From positions 186,001 through 250,000 of the forward strand of contig NZ_BPIK01000002.1 in assembly GCF_026004075.1 (NCBI RefSeq): 64,000 nucleotides of DNA, given 5' to 3'. The notes below the pieces were generated by a model. The model saw only the letters and a program-made list of their open reading frames with translations, was not told the origin of the DNA and did not search any database. Each line of letters begins with the position of its first letter. Position 1 is the first letter of the stretch. The position numbers and the translations under genes were made by a program. Shown here in pieces: positions 42,279-51,372 of the stretch. Source of the stretch: Meiothermus sp. (GTDB lineage: Bacteria > Deinococcota > Deinococci > Deinococcales > Thermaceae).

Positions 42279-43741
42279 GATAGGGGAATGGGGTCGAACC
42301 TGACCTCTGGCAAGCCTCCACTTTGAACAAGAGCCACCAACACTTCAGACAGGTTTTTGGCGTTGTCCTCTGTGGGAAGCGTAAAGCCGTGGGCAAAAAC
42401 CGAGGTGTTACGGGTTTTAGTGAGTCCGAGCACCTTGTTTACATTGACGGCTAAAGCCGGCCCATCCCCTAAGGCCCGGAGCAAAAAGAAGGCGGTGATA
42501 AAGTCTACCGCGCTTTTTTCTATCAGCTTGTCGTCTGATCCAGCCTTTGCAGCTTTACGCTCAGCTTGGTACTTCTCTTGGAAATCTTCGATAGAGGTAT
42601 GGTTTGCAGCGCACAATCCCGGAAAGTCCGGCTTCTCTGTGTCAAAACCCCTGAGCGCAAGGCGGTGTTGCAAGAACAGCTCGAGGGCGCGGTAGCGCAA
42701 GAGCACGGCTTCGGCTATACGGCCCGTTTTTAGTCGCTTTTCGGTCATAAAACCGAGAGCTGCCAGCACGCAAGCCACTTGTTGAGGGTCTGCCAGAGGC
42801 GCTATGCTCTTGTCTTTGGCAGAAAGTGCCTCGGTAAGCTGAACAACGGCCTCGAGGGCTTCTTTTTGACGCCCGATGGTAGCGATGTGTTTAGTAAGGA
42901 AACTTTGCCTATGTGCGGGTTTTTGTAGTAGCTCGAGCAGATCATTAAGCCTGTCTTTGGCCTGCTTGAACTGGGCAGCATCCAAAGATTCGTAAGCCTC
43001 CGATAACACCGCCTCGAGGCTATGCGCCCGCCCTTCACGATCTTTAGCTTGGTCAAAAAGCTGCTTTGCAAGCGAAAAATCACCCCGTTTGTAGGCGTCT
43101 TTGGCGCGATGGTATATCCAGTCGGGTACGACCTCACGGGGGTTCTCGAGGCGCTTCAAAAACTCTGTTCCTGCTACAGGACGGCGTAATTCATCGTCGT
43201 ATTCTTCGTTGTCTACGTAGTAAACATGCGCCGTGCGCCCCTCCTCGGCCAGCGAGAAGGCAAACATCGCCAACCCAGCCACCATCGCCTTGGTGCCTCC
43301 AGTCGGGTCAAAGGCAATGGCTGCACCCGGGGGAAGTTCGTCTACCTTTTGCCGCACCTGTTTATAAATGTCTTCTGGGTCGCTACGGCCAACCAGGAGG
43401 GTCTTGATGCGCTCCACCCCCCACCCCAATTCCCTCTCAATCCGCCCGCAGAGCTTTTCGGTGTCTTTGGTGTGCAACAAGTACACTCTGTCTGCATCCA
43501 GCGCCCGAACTGAAAGAATGACCGGCTCTGGCGTTGTTCCTACCGTGTGAAAGGAGGCCACATACTGCTGCTGTCCTCGATCTGCAAAGCCCTCTTTTGT
43601 GAGGGGCCAAATTTGCGTATCGTACAGCTCTTTGGCTTTTTGGCTCTGAGGAGAAGGTTCCGCTCGATTTGCACTCTCTTGCTTTATAAGGGTTTTATAC
43701 TCCGCCCACAGTTCCCTTAAGCGCTCCTTGTTCTGATTCAT
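42275..43741 (-). CDS. csm6: CARF-HEPN ribonuclease, Csm6-like (TIGR02710/Cas02710 family)
   Basis: 488 residues from ATG 43741, preceded by AAAGGAGG. The CARF domain (about 1-215) shows VASFHTVGTTPEPVILSV, then AIAFDPTGGTKAMVAGLAMFA, and VYYVDNEEYD. Helical repeats resembling a TPR-like linker follow (KRGDFSLAKQLFDQAKD). The HEPN domain has TKTRNTSVFAHGF with Arg444 and His451. It is predicted to be activated by cyclic oligoadenylate and to degrade RNA. It lies inside the cas operon between cas6 and cas1, overlapping both (47 bp with cas6, 4 bp with cas1). This is the in-operon effector; the second homologue at 36678 has its own promoter. Confidence 0.88.
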   Translation of the reverse strand: MNQNKERLRELWAEYKTLIKQESANRAEPSPQSQKAKELYDTQIWPLTKEGFADRGQQQYVASFHTVGTTPEPVILSVRALDADRVYLLHTKDTEKLCGRIERELGWGVERIKTLLVGRSDPEDIYKQVRQKVDELPPGAAIAFDPTGGTKAMVAGLAMFAFSLAEEGRTAHVYYVDNEEYDDELRRPVAGTEFLKRLENPREVVPDWIYHRAKDAYKRGDFSLAKQLFDQAKDREGRAHSLEAVLSEAYESLDAAQFKQAKDRLNDLLELLQKPAHRQSFLTKHIATIGRQKEALEAVVQLTEALSAKDKSIAPLADPQQVACVLAALGFMTEKRLKTGRIAEAVLLRYRALELFLQHRLALRGFDTEKPDFPGLCAANHTSIEDFQEKYQAERKAAKAGSDDKLIEKSAVDFITAFFLLRALGDGPALAVNVNKVLGLTKTRNTSVFAHGFTLPTEDNAKNLSEVLVALVQSGGLPEVRFDPIPLS

Positions 43742-44483
43742 CGGGCCTCCTTTCTTGTTGCAAGGGGTCAAACATCCGCACCCGCCCAAACCCCAGGCTG
43801 GTCTTGGCCCCTACTCCGGCGTAAAAGGCAAAGCGCCCCAGGGCCTGGAGCCACTGGGCCTCGGTGGGGCTGGCTTTGGGCAGATAGTAGACCACCCGGC
43901 CCACAAAGCCCACCCCCCGCTCGTCCTGGTTGGGGGCGATGTGGTGGGTGCGGCCCTGGAACTGGCCCACCAAAAGGCGCTCCCAGGCTTCCTGCACCTC
44001 CTGGGGCACCTTTACCGGAGCAAAGGCGTTCCAGCGCTGGGTGAGCGAGTCGAAGACCAGCCGGGGCTCGGGCAGGGGGTAGCTGTGCCCCTTGCGGCGG
44101 AAAAAGGTGGGGCTAGCAAACTGAAGCCCCAGGCTGGCGGTGGCCTGGCCCTGGAAGAGCCTGGGATAGGTGCTCACGCCGGCCCAGGGGTGCTCTTCTT
44201 GCAGCACCGCGCGCACCCGGAAGGCCTCCTTGAGCCGCACCGTCTGGCCTGCCAGGCCAAACAGATGGGGCGAGAGCCGGGCATACAGGCCCTCCTCCAG
44301 AAAAGCAATCCGCACCCACCACTGCCCCAGGGCTCCGCCCAGCCCCAGGCTGAAGGGGTTGTGCTGGGCCGCGTGCAGCTCGGGGTCGAGGGTCTTGAGC
44401 AAGCTATACACCAGGCCGCGCCAGCCGTCGGGGTCGGGGCGGGCGGGGCCCTCGAGGGGGAGTATCAGTGCTGCGAGTATCAT
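43695..44483 (-). CDS. cas6: CRISPR repeat endoribonuclease Cas6
   Basis: 262 residues from ATG 44483. The frame upstream (to 44666) crosses the broken vapC gene and is not used. Two RAMP domains: the start LAALILPLEGPARPDPDGWRGLVYSLLKTLDPELH is typical of Cas6, and the Gly-rich loop GVGAKTSLGFGRVRMF lies close to the C-terminus. It cuts pre-crRNA within the repeat to leave the ATTGAAAC handle. The ATG overlaps the ancestral vapC stop (ATGA), and the 3' end overlaps the next gene by 47 bp. Confidence 0.92.
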   Translation of the reverse strand: MILAALILPLEGPARPDPDGWRGLVYSLLKTLDPELHAAQHNPFSLGLGGALGQWWVRIAFLEEGLYARLSPHLFGLAGQTVRLKEAFRVRAVLQEEHPWAGVSTYPRLFQGQATASLGLQFASPTFFRRKGHSYPLPEPRLVFDSLTQRWNAFAPVKVPQEVQEAWERLLVGQFQGRTHHIAPNQDERGVGFVGRVVYYLPKASPTEAQWLQALGRFAFYAGVGAKTSLGFGRVRMFDPLQQERRPDESEQGALKGTVGGV

Positions 44484-44799
44484 GCCTGGTCGGTCTGGGC
44501 GAAGTCGTCGCCTACGTAGGCCAGAGGTGGCGGCCCTTGCCGTAGCGGCGGAAGGCCGAGAGGGCTTCGCGGTAGTGCTCTGCGTCAAACGGAACAATCT
44601 CCACGCGCAAGCGGCGCAACAGGTCTTCGAGCACAAACAATTGGGTTTCGCCCTCCCGTCGCACAAGCACCATTGCGGCTTCCACCAGCGGTGGAGCCCC
44701 CACGAGTAGCTGTTGGGCTTGGTTGAGCCGACGCGCCACCTCCGGATAACCGGGCTCGCGGAAGAGAATATGGAGCAGCACCGAGCTATCCAGAACCAT
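44480..44799 (-). pseudogene. vapC: vapC-type PIN toxin with internal deletion and frameshift
   Basis: From ATG 44799 the frame reads a PIN domain (MVLDSSVLLHILFREPGYPEVARRL, then PPLVEAAMVL and FDAEHYREALSAFRRYGKGRH) and then LWPT and TAG at 44512, 95 residues. VapC relatives are about 130 residues, with GLNFGDCxxYALAKE next. Here that part is missing. Directly downstream in another phase the DNA encodes AYVGDDFAQTDQA and TGA at 44480, the normal VapC ending. An out-of-phase deletion of roughly 70-80 bp therefore removed the third acidic cluster. The original stop overlapped the cas6 ATG, so vapBC was coupled to cas6 before the damage. Probably inactive as RNase. Confidence 0.8.
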
Positions 44800-45053
44800 C
44801 AGACCCCCTCCGGGCCAAAGCCCAGGATTTCTTCCTCTTCCTCTTTGGTTGGGCGGCGGCCTTTAGGGAGCAGATCGTGCATATCCCGCAGAAACTCCTC
44901 GATCACCTCGCTTCGTGGGCGCTCGGGCCGAGCCAGCCGGGCCTTGCGTTCCAAAAGGGCCTTGCGGATGGCCTCAGTCTTGGTCTCGCCGGTCAGACGG
45001 GCTACTTCTTCGGCCAGGCGCTCGACTTCGGGGTTTTTGACGGTCAGGGCCAT
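44799..45053 (-). CDS. vapB: VapB-type antitoxin
   Basis: 84 residues from ATG 45053. The N-terminal half, MALTVKNPEVERLAEEVARLTG followed by ETKTEAIRKALLERK, is a ribbon-helix-helix-like motif of the Rv0623/PSK family. The acidic C-terminal half (KEEEEEILGFGPEGV) is where the toxin would bind. TACACT (45065-45060) ends 6 nt before the ATG, so the pair has its own leaderless promoter inside the cas operon. The stop overlaps the vapC ATG by one base. With the toxin damaged, it may persist as a DNA-binding regulator of itself and of cas6 downstream. Confidence 0.85.
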   Translation of the reverse strand: MALTVKNPEVERLAEEVARLTGETKTEAIRKALLERKARLARPERPRSEVIEEFLRDMHDLLPKGRRPTKEEEEEILGFGPEGV

Positions 45054-45104
45054 GGGTTCAGTGTAGCTTGAAAAAAGCCGGATTTCAGTAAGGCTCAATG
45101 TGGC

Positions 45105-46130
45105 TTATCCCATTAGTTCCATTAGTTTCTGATACCAGTTTTTCTCCTCCTTGCCCTTGAGCAACTTGGCCGATTCCAAACGCTTCCAAATCTGCTTTGC
45201 AGCAGATTGCTTTTCTTCCACAGAGGCCTCGAGGTTGTATAGCTCAACAATGAGCGCCGGTGCTTGGGGAGCCAGGTCTTTGTCTTTAATCTGACCAAAC
45301 CGCTGAAGCAGCAAGTCTACCGGCGATGTGGGCGCGGAGGGCGCAGCAGCTTGGGCTTGAGCTTTGGGCTCCTCGAGCCGCATACGGCCGTACCCCGAGG
45401 TGGTCTTGGCCCCGATGCCCTCCTCCCGCAAGGCCAGTTCCAGAATTTTCCAGGCAGCCTCGAGCCAGGGCTTCCCCTCCTCCTTGCTCACACCGGAAGC
45501 CAGGCCGAGGGCAAAGAGGAACTTGCCCGTCACGCTCAGAAAAGGAACCGGAATGGGGCTGTCCCAGTCGGCAGGAGGCACGTTCTCACCGCTGTAGTAG
45601 TCGCTGTGGTGAGGGGTCATCACGTCCGGGTGTAGCTGATACACGATAGGCACCGCATCGAAAAACACCAGCAGCCCGGCCTCCTCGGTGGTGCCAAAGA
45701 GGGCTTTTTGAGCCTCCCCACGGTGAAAGTTTTTCGGGTCGAGATCGCGAGCCCAAGCTGCACCCTCCAGACGAGTAGCCGCAAAGCGGCTTAGGAGGCC
45801 TTTGATGGCTGAGCCAGGGATGTAAGGAACTCCGTAGGTGCGGTGCAGGGTGAGGTGGGTCTCGAGGACGCTCTCTCCCCCTAACCCCACCACCAGCCGC
45901 CCCAGGGTCTCTACCTCCCGAATCTCGGCCTCAAGATGTTCCAAGGCCTGTCGATAGCGGTTTCGGTAACCCTCATAGTCTTTTGGAGCAACGGTTCCCG
46001 CTACCTGCGCTACCAAGGTGCGCTTGGCTTCGCTGTCCTCCTTCGCCGTGCTGGTGATGTACTTGTCCAGCCACAGCCCGGCATGGGTAGTGGGCTGCTT
46101 GTTCAAACTCTTGAGATCATTGCGCCTCAT
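45105..46130 (-). CDS. cmr6: Type III-B RAMP protein Cmr6
   Basis: 341 residues. ATG 46130 overlaps the cmr5 stop (ATGA). RAMP elements: GLWLDKYI, YGVPYIPGSAIKGLLSRFAA, FFDAVP, and the glycine loop GIGAKTTSGYGRMRL. After it comes an extra C-terminal tail of about 85 residues (Ala-rich linker, then LLLQRFGQIKDKDL). Cmr6 caps the foot-to-head end of the Cmr backbone near the 3' end of the crRNA. Last of the cmr genes; vapB begins 52 nt later. Confidence 0.94.
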   Translation of the reverse strand: MRRNDLKSLNKQPTTHAGLWLDKYITSTAKEDSEAKRTLVAQVAGTVAPKDYEGYRNRYRQALEHLEAEIREVETLGRLVVGLGGESVLETHLTLHRTYGVPYIPGSAIKGLLSRFAATRLEGAAWARDLDPKNFHRGEAQKALFGTTEEAGLLVFFDAVPIVYQLHPDVMTPHHSDYYSGENVPPADWDSPIPVPFLSVTGKFLFALGLASGVSKEEGKPWLEAAWKILELALREEGIGAKTTSGYGRMRLEEPKAQAQAAAPSAPTSPVDLLLQRFGQIKDKDLAPQAPALIVELYNLEASVEEKQSAAKQIWKRLESAKLLKGKEEKNWYQKLMELMG

Positions 46131-46489
46131 TCCCCGGCCCCCGCTTCCACGTCCAGCACGCTCTGGGCGAAGCGTTTGTACCACTGCGCCACTGCCAGCA
46201 CCTCGCGGCTCAGGCGGAGGTACTGGCTGAGTTGGGCCTCGCGGCTTTGTTTGAGAAGTTCAGTCTTGGAAAGCCCAAGGGTCTGCGCCAGATCTTCCAA
46301 AAAGACCCGGTGGGCCTCCTTACCCCGCGACTCCACGAAGGCCAGGGCCTGGGCCAGCCCAGCCTGCCGCACCAGTACCGGAAGCTTGTGGGCCATACCT
46401 CCGTACTGATCCCGCCAGCTTGCTTCTTTGCCCTGATGCTGCGAAATCCGTTCAAAAGCCGACTTGGCCCGCTTTTGCTCCCGCGTCAT
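46127..46489 (-). CDS. cmr5: Type III-B small subunit Cmr5
   Basis: 120 residues, all helical (MTREQKRAKSAFERISQH, KLPVLVRQAGLAQALAFVESRG, YLRLSREVLAVAQWYKRFAQSVL). It matches the Cmr5/Cas11 pattern of a small subunit that lines the inner filament and contacts target RNA. Both ends overlap neighbours by ATGA, which fixes the start at 46489. Confidence 0.93.
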   Translation of the reverse strand: MTREQKRAKSAFERISQHQGKEASWRDQYGGMAHKLPVLVRQAGLAQALAFVESRGKEAHRVFLEDLAQTLGLSKTELLKQSREAQLSQYLRLSREVLAVAQWYKRFAQSVLDVEAGAGE

Positions 46490-47328
46490 CCTGCACCCCC
46501 CAGCCGCAGTTGACATAGCCCTCGGCCCACACTGGCCTTACCGCCCATCTGGGTATAGCCCAGAAGGGGCTTGAGGTCGTCCAAGGACACCGCCACCTCT
46601 TTCTTGCGGCTGCTGCCAAGGCTCAACAGCCCGTATAGCAAACTCTCTGCAGGCAGGCTCTCCTCGTACCACAAAGCGCCCTGGGCCACGGTTTTAGTCT
46701 CGTCCTCGAGGCGGATACGGGCCACCACCTCGGTGGCGGTCTCGAGCAAAAAGCCCATCACATCGTCGTGAACCAGGCAGATGCGGCCCTTCACCGGGGC
46801 CTCACTCTGCTGGGTCAGCCAGGTTTCCCAGGCTCCCAGTTCTGGGCTGGCCTGAAAGCTCAGGTCGAGGTCTTCCAGGTAAACCTTATCCCCTACTTTG
46901 AGCGTGCTGTTCTGGGATACATGACACCAGGCATCCGACGCAGGCGCAGTTGGCAGCGCAGGCGGATCAAGCCTGGCGAAACCAGCCTCGCGGGCAAAGC
47001 GCTCCATCAGGTAGGGGCTGGTAACATAGGCAAATACCCCTGCTAGGCTGCGTACCGGGAAGAGCAGTAGCTTGGCATCGCCGAACACCGCAGCCCCGGC
47101 GTGCTCCGAAGCGCTGCCGGTCTCGGGGCCAAAGAGGGCCAGCAGCTTTTCTTTGTCCAGCTTGCCACTGGCAGCATCCCGCAACACCCCCTTGACCGAG
47201 CTGCCGGGCAGATAGGGAATGCCGGTGGCCCGCTCGCGGGCGATGGGCAGGTCTATGCTGCCCACCCCCTGGCCGGTGCCGGGGTGTAGAGGGGAAAGGG
47301 CGTGTAGGAACAGGATATGGGTGTTCAC
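46486..47328 (-). CDS. cmr4: Type III-B backbone ribonuclease Cmr4
   Basis: 280 residues from GTG 47328, with AGGAGG upstream. Cmr4 forms the repeated backbone (Cas7) and cuts target RNA every 6 nt. The catalytic Asp is present at residue 26 in GSIDLPIARE. GIPYLPGSSVKGVLRD and the C-terminal loop MGGKASVGRGLCQLRL complete the RAMP fold. The frame from 47379 would overlap cmr1 and lacks a ribosome site. Confidence 0.95.
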   Translation of the reverse strand: MNTHILFLHALSPLHPGTGQGVGSIDLPIARERATGIPYLPGSSVKGVLRDAASGKLDKEKLLALFGPETGSASEHAGAAVFGDAKLLLFPVRSLAGVFAYVTSPYLMERFAREAGFARLDPPALPTAPASDAWCHVSQNSTLKVGDKVYLEDLDLSFQASPELGAWETWLTQQSEAPVKGRICLVHDDVMGFLLETATEVVARIRLEDETKTVAQGALWYEESLPAESLLYGLLSLGSSRKKEVAVSLDDLKPLLGYTQMGGKASVGRGLCQLRLGGAG

Positions 47329-47338
47329 AGGTGTCCTC

Positions 47339-48517
47339 CTATAGCTGGTTGAGGAAGGCCAGCAACGGATCCGCCTCACCCTTGAGCGGGGTAATCCGCT
47401 GGGCCTCCGATTGCGTTAGCTGGATATCTACTGCTTTACCGGTCTGCAAAGCCACCCCACCCGGTGGCGTTCGGGGGGTGTTCAGGATTAGCACGATCGA
47501 GCGTTTATCTGCAAGGGGTCGAAAAATGAGTGGACTGGCCAGACGCTCGATTTCCGAGCTGGCAGGAACAATCTGGGTGCTGGGGTCGTCACTATCCTTG
47601 AAGTGAACTACGATAGGCAGGCCAAACTGGGCTCGAGGGAACTTGAGGATTGGCGGTTGCAGGATGGGCTGGCGGTGTTTAGGTGCAGCCCGACCCAAGA
47701 GGTTTCGGATGGCATCGGGCTCTGGCCAACGGCTCCGACCGGGGCGGTTGGGCTGCTGACCGGCGTTACGCGCCTGGCGAAACTTCTGATACAAGTCGGC
47801 CACTTCCCGCCAGGAACGCTCTACCAACCGCCACCGCGCCCCGCTCAGGCTGGGAACTCCTTCCGGAGCCTCGCCCTTACGCACAAATTTGTTCCACTCG
47901 GCTTGAATAGCCTGCTGCGTTGGAGGGGTAGCGTCTTCAGGCCAGATAGCCCCAAAACCCCTACGGGTACGCCCACCCACCCCGCCAAAGTGCTCCCAGG
48001 CCCATAGCGCGGCTTCTATTTCTTGACGTACCCTTTCCGGATACCGCAAACGCAACCGAAAGCGCACCCCCACCCGCACCGGATAGTTTTTGGGGTCTTG
48101 TCTGTTGCTTTGCAAGGGGAAGGCCACGTAACCCGGCGCAATTTCCGGGCGGTTCTTGGGAAAACTTTTTCCTGGCTCGAGGTAAAAAGGTTCTCTTTCT
48201 TGGCCCAAGTCCAGAGGTTCTATCTCCAGCACCAATGGGGAGGCTAGACCTTTATCACCTGAGGACGCGCCGAAAAGCTCAGCCTCCTGCTCTCGCATGG
48301 CTTGGAGGGAGAGCCCTCCTGCTCGGGCCGCCCGCCACCAAAAGCGAAGCTGCCCTTTGATTTCCGTAGCCCGCACAGCGCTGACCGGGTCGGCATACTT
48401 GGGGTTGACTCCCCCGCCAAACAGAGGAGTGAGCAGGCGGTAGGTTCGCTCGAGCTCTATCCAGCCCGACTTGAGCTTAGGGTGGTATTCTTCTTGAAAT
48501 ACAGGAACCTTCCGCAC
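47339..48517 (-). CDS. cmr1: Type III-B RAMP protein Cmr1
   Basis: 392 residues with two RAMP domains. The opening YRLLTPLFGGGVNPKYADPVSAVRATEIKGQLRFWWRA is the Cmr1 signature, and HFGGVGGRTRRGFGAI is its glycine-rich loop. It binds the end of the crRNA spacer at the head of the complex. The start lies 1 nt after cmr3, and cmr4 follows after 10 nt. Confidence 0.95.
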   Translation of the reverse strand: MRKVPVFQEEYHPKLKSGWIELERTYRLLTPLFGGGVNPKYADPVSAVRATEIKGQLRFWWRAARAGGLSLQAMREQEAELFGASSGDKGLASPLVLEIEPLDLGQEREPFYLEPGKSFPKNRPEIAPGYVAFPLQSNRQDPKNYPVRVGVRFRLRLRYPERVRQEIEAALWAWEHFGGVGGRTRRGFGAIWPEDATPPTQQAIQAEWNKFVRKGEAPEGVPSLSGARWRLVERSWREVADLYQKFRQARNAGQQPNRPGRSRWPEPDAIRNLLGRAAPKHRQPILQPPILKFPRAQFGLPIVVHFKDSDDPSTQIVPASSEIERLASPLIFRPLADKRSIVLILNTPRTPPGGVALQTGKAVDIQLTQSEAQRITPLKGEADPLLAFLNQL

Positions 48518-48518
48518 C

Positions 48519-49628
48519 TTAAACCTCCAGAGTCTCCAGCTTTCCCGTCCAGCTCCCCACCACAGCCAGGCCGTACCCGTCTAAGCGATCCTGTGCCTCA
48601 TCGCTCAGGTTCTGCATCCAGACCTCCTTGAGCCAGTTTTCAATCTGAGCTTCGCTCCAATCTGGGAAACGCACAAAATAAACACTGCCCGCCGGCACCA
48701 GCCGTCGGCTGGGTTTGGCCCTGTTCTGCTCTAAGTCCCAGCCCGAGACCACCGTAGCGCGCCCCAGGGCTACCGCTTCGATTATGGCTCCTTGCACACT
48801 GCGCCCTCGAGGTAGGTAACCCTCGGCAAAAGTGGCTGGGGTTAGGAAGATTACCCGAGCCGCGCGGTGTTGTTTGAGGTGCTCGAGCAGCCCTTGGGGA
48901 GGCTCGGGCTGGGCCACGGTCTGCTCCTGCCAAAGGGCCAGACGGCGTTCGCCACCCAGGGGAAAGATGCCGCTTGGAGCACCCTCAACCCAGAGGGCCA
49001 AGGCCAGGCGGCGCACATTTTTCTCGATCTTTCGGACAAACTCGAGGCCTGAGGTCTGGAACAGATACCCTTCTTCCGCGGTCTGGGTATTTGGGTCGAG
49101 CTTGAGATGGGTACGCACCTCGCCTACCGGCCCGTCGTGTCCCAGGGATTCCCGAATAACCTCCCCCTGCAAGGGTGGTTCTTGTAGCCAGCGCTCAAAA
49201 GCAACCCAAGGCCAGAAACGCGGCATGGCCAGGGGCTTGCTTTTGCTATTTGGGCGCGCGATCCCCACCGGACAAAGGCCTTCGGGTAGGTTGGTCTGGA
49301 CGCCCTGACCTAGATCGAGCGGCAACAGGCGATGCAGGTTGGGCCTCTCGCCTCCGCTCAACAACACCGCATCGGCGGGGGCAGGGGCCATCAGCTGCCA
49401 GCCTCCTCCAAGCTGCTCAGCCAGAAGCGGCCCCCGAATCCCGATCTGCCGCGCCCTTGCTGCGTCCTCGGGAAAGCGCCATCCCTGGCTCAGACCAATG
49501 CGGGTACGAACGGCTCCGGCCAGGGTTTGGGGCATAGGGAAGGGTAAGCTACGGGCTCGAGCCCCAGGGCTACTGGTAAAGGGACGGCCGTCTCGAACAA
49601 TCAAGGGGTCGCGGGGTTCAATGAGCAT
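48519..49628 (-). CDS. cmr3: Type III-B RAMP protein Cmr3
   Basis: 369 residues from ATG 49628, which overlaps the cas10 end by 11 bp. [17 protein letters not shown] and PFPMPQTLAGAVRTRIG are the Cmr3 (Cas5-like) N-terminal motifs. Cmr3 holds the crRNA 5' handle and docks on Cas10. The middle region has an insertion of low similarity, as is usual in this family. Confidence 0.94.
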   Translation of the reverse strand: MLIEPRDPLIVRDGRPFTSSPGARARSLPFPMPQTLAGAVRTRIGLSQGWRFPEDAARARQIGIRGPLLAEQLGGGWQLMAPAPADAVLLSGGERPNLHRLLPLDLGQGVQTNLPEGLCPVGIARPNSKSKPLAMPRFWPWVAFERWLQEPPLQGEVIRESLGHDGPVGEVRTHLKLDPNTQTAEEGYLFQTSGLEFVRKIEKNVRRLALALWVEGAPSGIFPLGGERRLALWQEQTVAQPEPPQGLLEHLKQHRAARVIFLTPATFAEGYLPRGRSVQGAIIEAVALGRATVVSGWDLEQNRAKPSRRLVPAGSVYFVRFPDWSEAQIENWLKEVWMQNLSDEAQDRLDGYGLAVVGSWTGKLETLEV

Positions 49629-51372
49629 CGAGCACCTCCAGAGATTCTTTGGGAATAGCGGCTTGTTCGTAGGCTCTAGCCAACACCTTGGCAACGATCA
49701 GTTCATCGGCCAAGCGAGCCACGTCCTCAGGCGTGCCCAACAGTTTGCCCAGTTCTTCACGGTAGGCTTTTTGCATCTCCTTGCGCCCCAGGATGCGCCT
49801 GGCCTCGAGCACCAACGCCTCCTCCATGCCGCTCACCCCACCGAGCTCTCTTAACAGGTGCTTGAGTTCATAGGCAGCCTTGGTCGGTATTGAGTCCATC
49901 CGCAAAAGGTCGGCATAGCGATACAGCCGTCGCCCCAAAGGGGTCTCTTCGTCCCAACGGCCCCGTACCATCCGCTCGCTGCCACTCCGGGGGCTGTAGG
50001 CTACCGCCAGGGCATTGCGTTTTTTGTCTGGAGGGGTTTTGGAGGGCCCCTCTTTGGCAAACTTTTCGACCCGGCGAACCAGCTCGAGGGCATCTTGCAA
50101 GGGCTCGAGGTGGTGCACAATAGCCAGACCCACCGAGAGTGTGGGGTCTTGTACTTTCCCAAACCCCCTCATGGCATCCCGGAATGCCTGGGCCAAGGCT
50201 TTGGCACAGCGCAGGGCAGTGTGCAGAGGCAGCAGGGCCAGCACATCGTCACCCCCGGCATACACCAGGCAGCCCTTGTGCTGCTCTACAATGCCTTGCA
50301 CCCTGGCGGCAAAGTTCAGCGCCAATTTGTTGGATAGATTTCGGTGGGCTTGCCAACCGCGCTGGCTCTGATGGTCAATGGCCTCGCCCATCCGGTCGCC
50401 ATCGGCGTGCAATAGAACATAGTACGGTTCGGGGCGGCCCAGGTATCGGTACATCTCGCCAAGGATTGTTTTGGCCTGTTCCCAAGCTGAGCCCGGTTGT
50501 TCAAAGAACTCCCCAAGCCGACCTTCAAACAACAGACGGGGATCGTAATGGGCGAGCAAGGTATCACGTACTACCGGATGGGCCCAATCCACACGGGCCG
50601 GTTCACCTACCTGGCTGGCGAGGCGCTCGAGGTAAAAGTGAAGCGATTCTGTTTGTCCCCGCCTTTCAAGCCCCTCCAAGTAGGGCAGAGCAGCCAGGTG
50701 CGAGGTGCTGAGAAAGCTACGCTCCGGCCATAGCCGCTTCAGTAGATCTACCCCGCTCAGTTCCTCACCCGGACGTACCCCGTTAGCCATGCGCCAGTCT
50801 GACCCAGACTGGTGAATAACGCTCTCCCGCACACCATCCAGCGAGCTTTTGGGCACGTTCGCAGCCCAGGTCACCGGCCCAAAATCACGGGTATTCTTGC
50901 GAGCGGCCATGGCCGCAGCCAGCCGATCGCGGGCTTTGGCATAGCCGCCCTCCAACGGTACACAGGCCCAGTAGACCTCGAGCAGATCCTCTATCTGCTT
51001 TAGGCTCGTAGGCATGTCAGTATGAGCTTCGTGCTCCTGAAGTATTTCTCTAGCACGACCCTGAATGTAAGAACGGGCTGAAGCAATGGCTTCCTTCGCC
51101 AACTCTGCACAACTTTCGACCTGATCTACTTGGATCAGCACCACATTAGGAATGCCGGACTTGCGTAATTGCTCAAAGTGATTGAGATCGTTGGGTGCCG
51201 GGAAAATAAGGTTTTGATATCCCACCTTGTCCGCCAAGTGTTCTGCTGCCTTTCCGGCCGCCTCACTTAGCAGCCTACTGCCCGCGTATAGATCGCGGGT
51301 ACGGCGGGCACTGGCGATGAAATCCTGCACCGGGCCAAAGGCGATTTGCAAAAGATATCCCATAGCACTCAT
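49618..51372 (-). CDS. cmr2: Cas10/Cmr2 cyclic-oligoadenylate synthase, lacking its HD domain
   Basis: 584 residues from ATG 51372, overlapping the HD gene stop (ATGA). It begins directly with the first Palm-proximal segment ([33 protein letters not shown]). It has a Palm-like ADGDRMG at about 320 and the second Palm with the full GGDD motif (Gly373 to Asp376, [12 protein letters not shown]). A helical D4 domain ends the protein. GGDD intact means it should make cyclic oligoadenylate when target RNA binds. The usual N-terminal HD nuclease is not in this frame but in the preceding gene. The zinc-finger Cys pattern seen in many Cas10 proteins is not obvious. Confidence 0.94.
   Translation of the reverse strand: MSAMGYLLQIAFGPVQDFIASARRTRDLYAGSRLLSEAAGKAAEHLADKVGYQNLIFPAPNDLNHFEQLRKSGIPNVVLIQVDQVESCAELAKEAIASARSYIQGRAREILQEHEAHTDMPTSLKQIEDLLEVYWACVPLEGGYAKARDRLAAAMAARKNTRDFGPVTWAANVPKSSLDGVRESVIHQSGSDWRMANGVRPGEELSGVDLLKRLWPERSFLSTSHLAALPYLEGLERRGQTESLHFYLERLASQVGEPARVDWAHPVVRDTLLAHYDPRLLFEGRLGEFFEQPGSAWEQAKTILGEMYRYLGRPEPYYVLLHADGDRMGEAIDHQSQRGWQAHRNLSNKLALNFAARVQGIVEQHKGCLVYAGGDDVLALLPLHTALRCAKALAQAFRDAMRGFGKVQDPTLSVGLAIVHHLEPLQDALELVRRVEKFAKEGPSKTPPDKKRNALAVAYSPRSGSERMVRGRWDEETPLGRRLYRYADLLRMDSIPTKAAYELKHLLRELGGVSGMEEALVLEARRILGRKEMQKAYREELGKLLGTPEDVARLADELIVAKVLARAYEQAAIPKESLEVLDAH

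Noticed and set aside
44484-44666. 61-residue N-terminal extension of Cas6
   Set aside because: It is an out-of-phase translation of vapC; the family start is at 44483.
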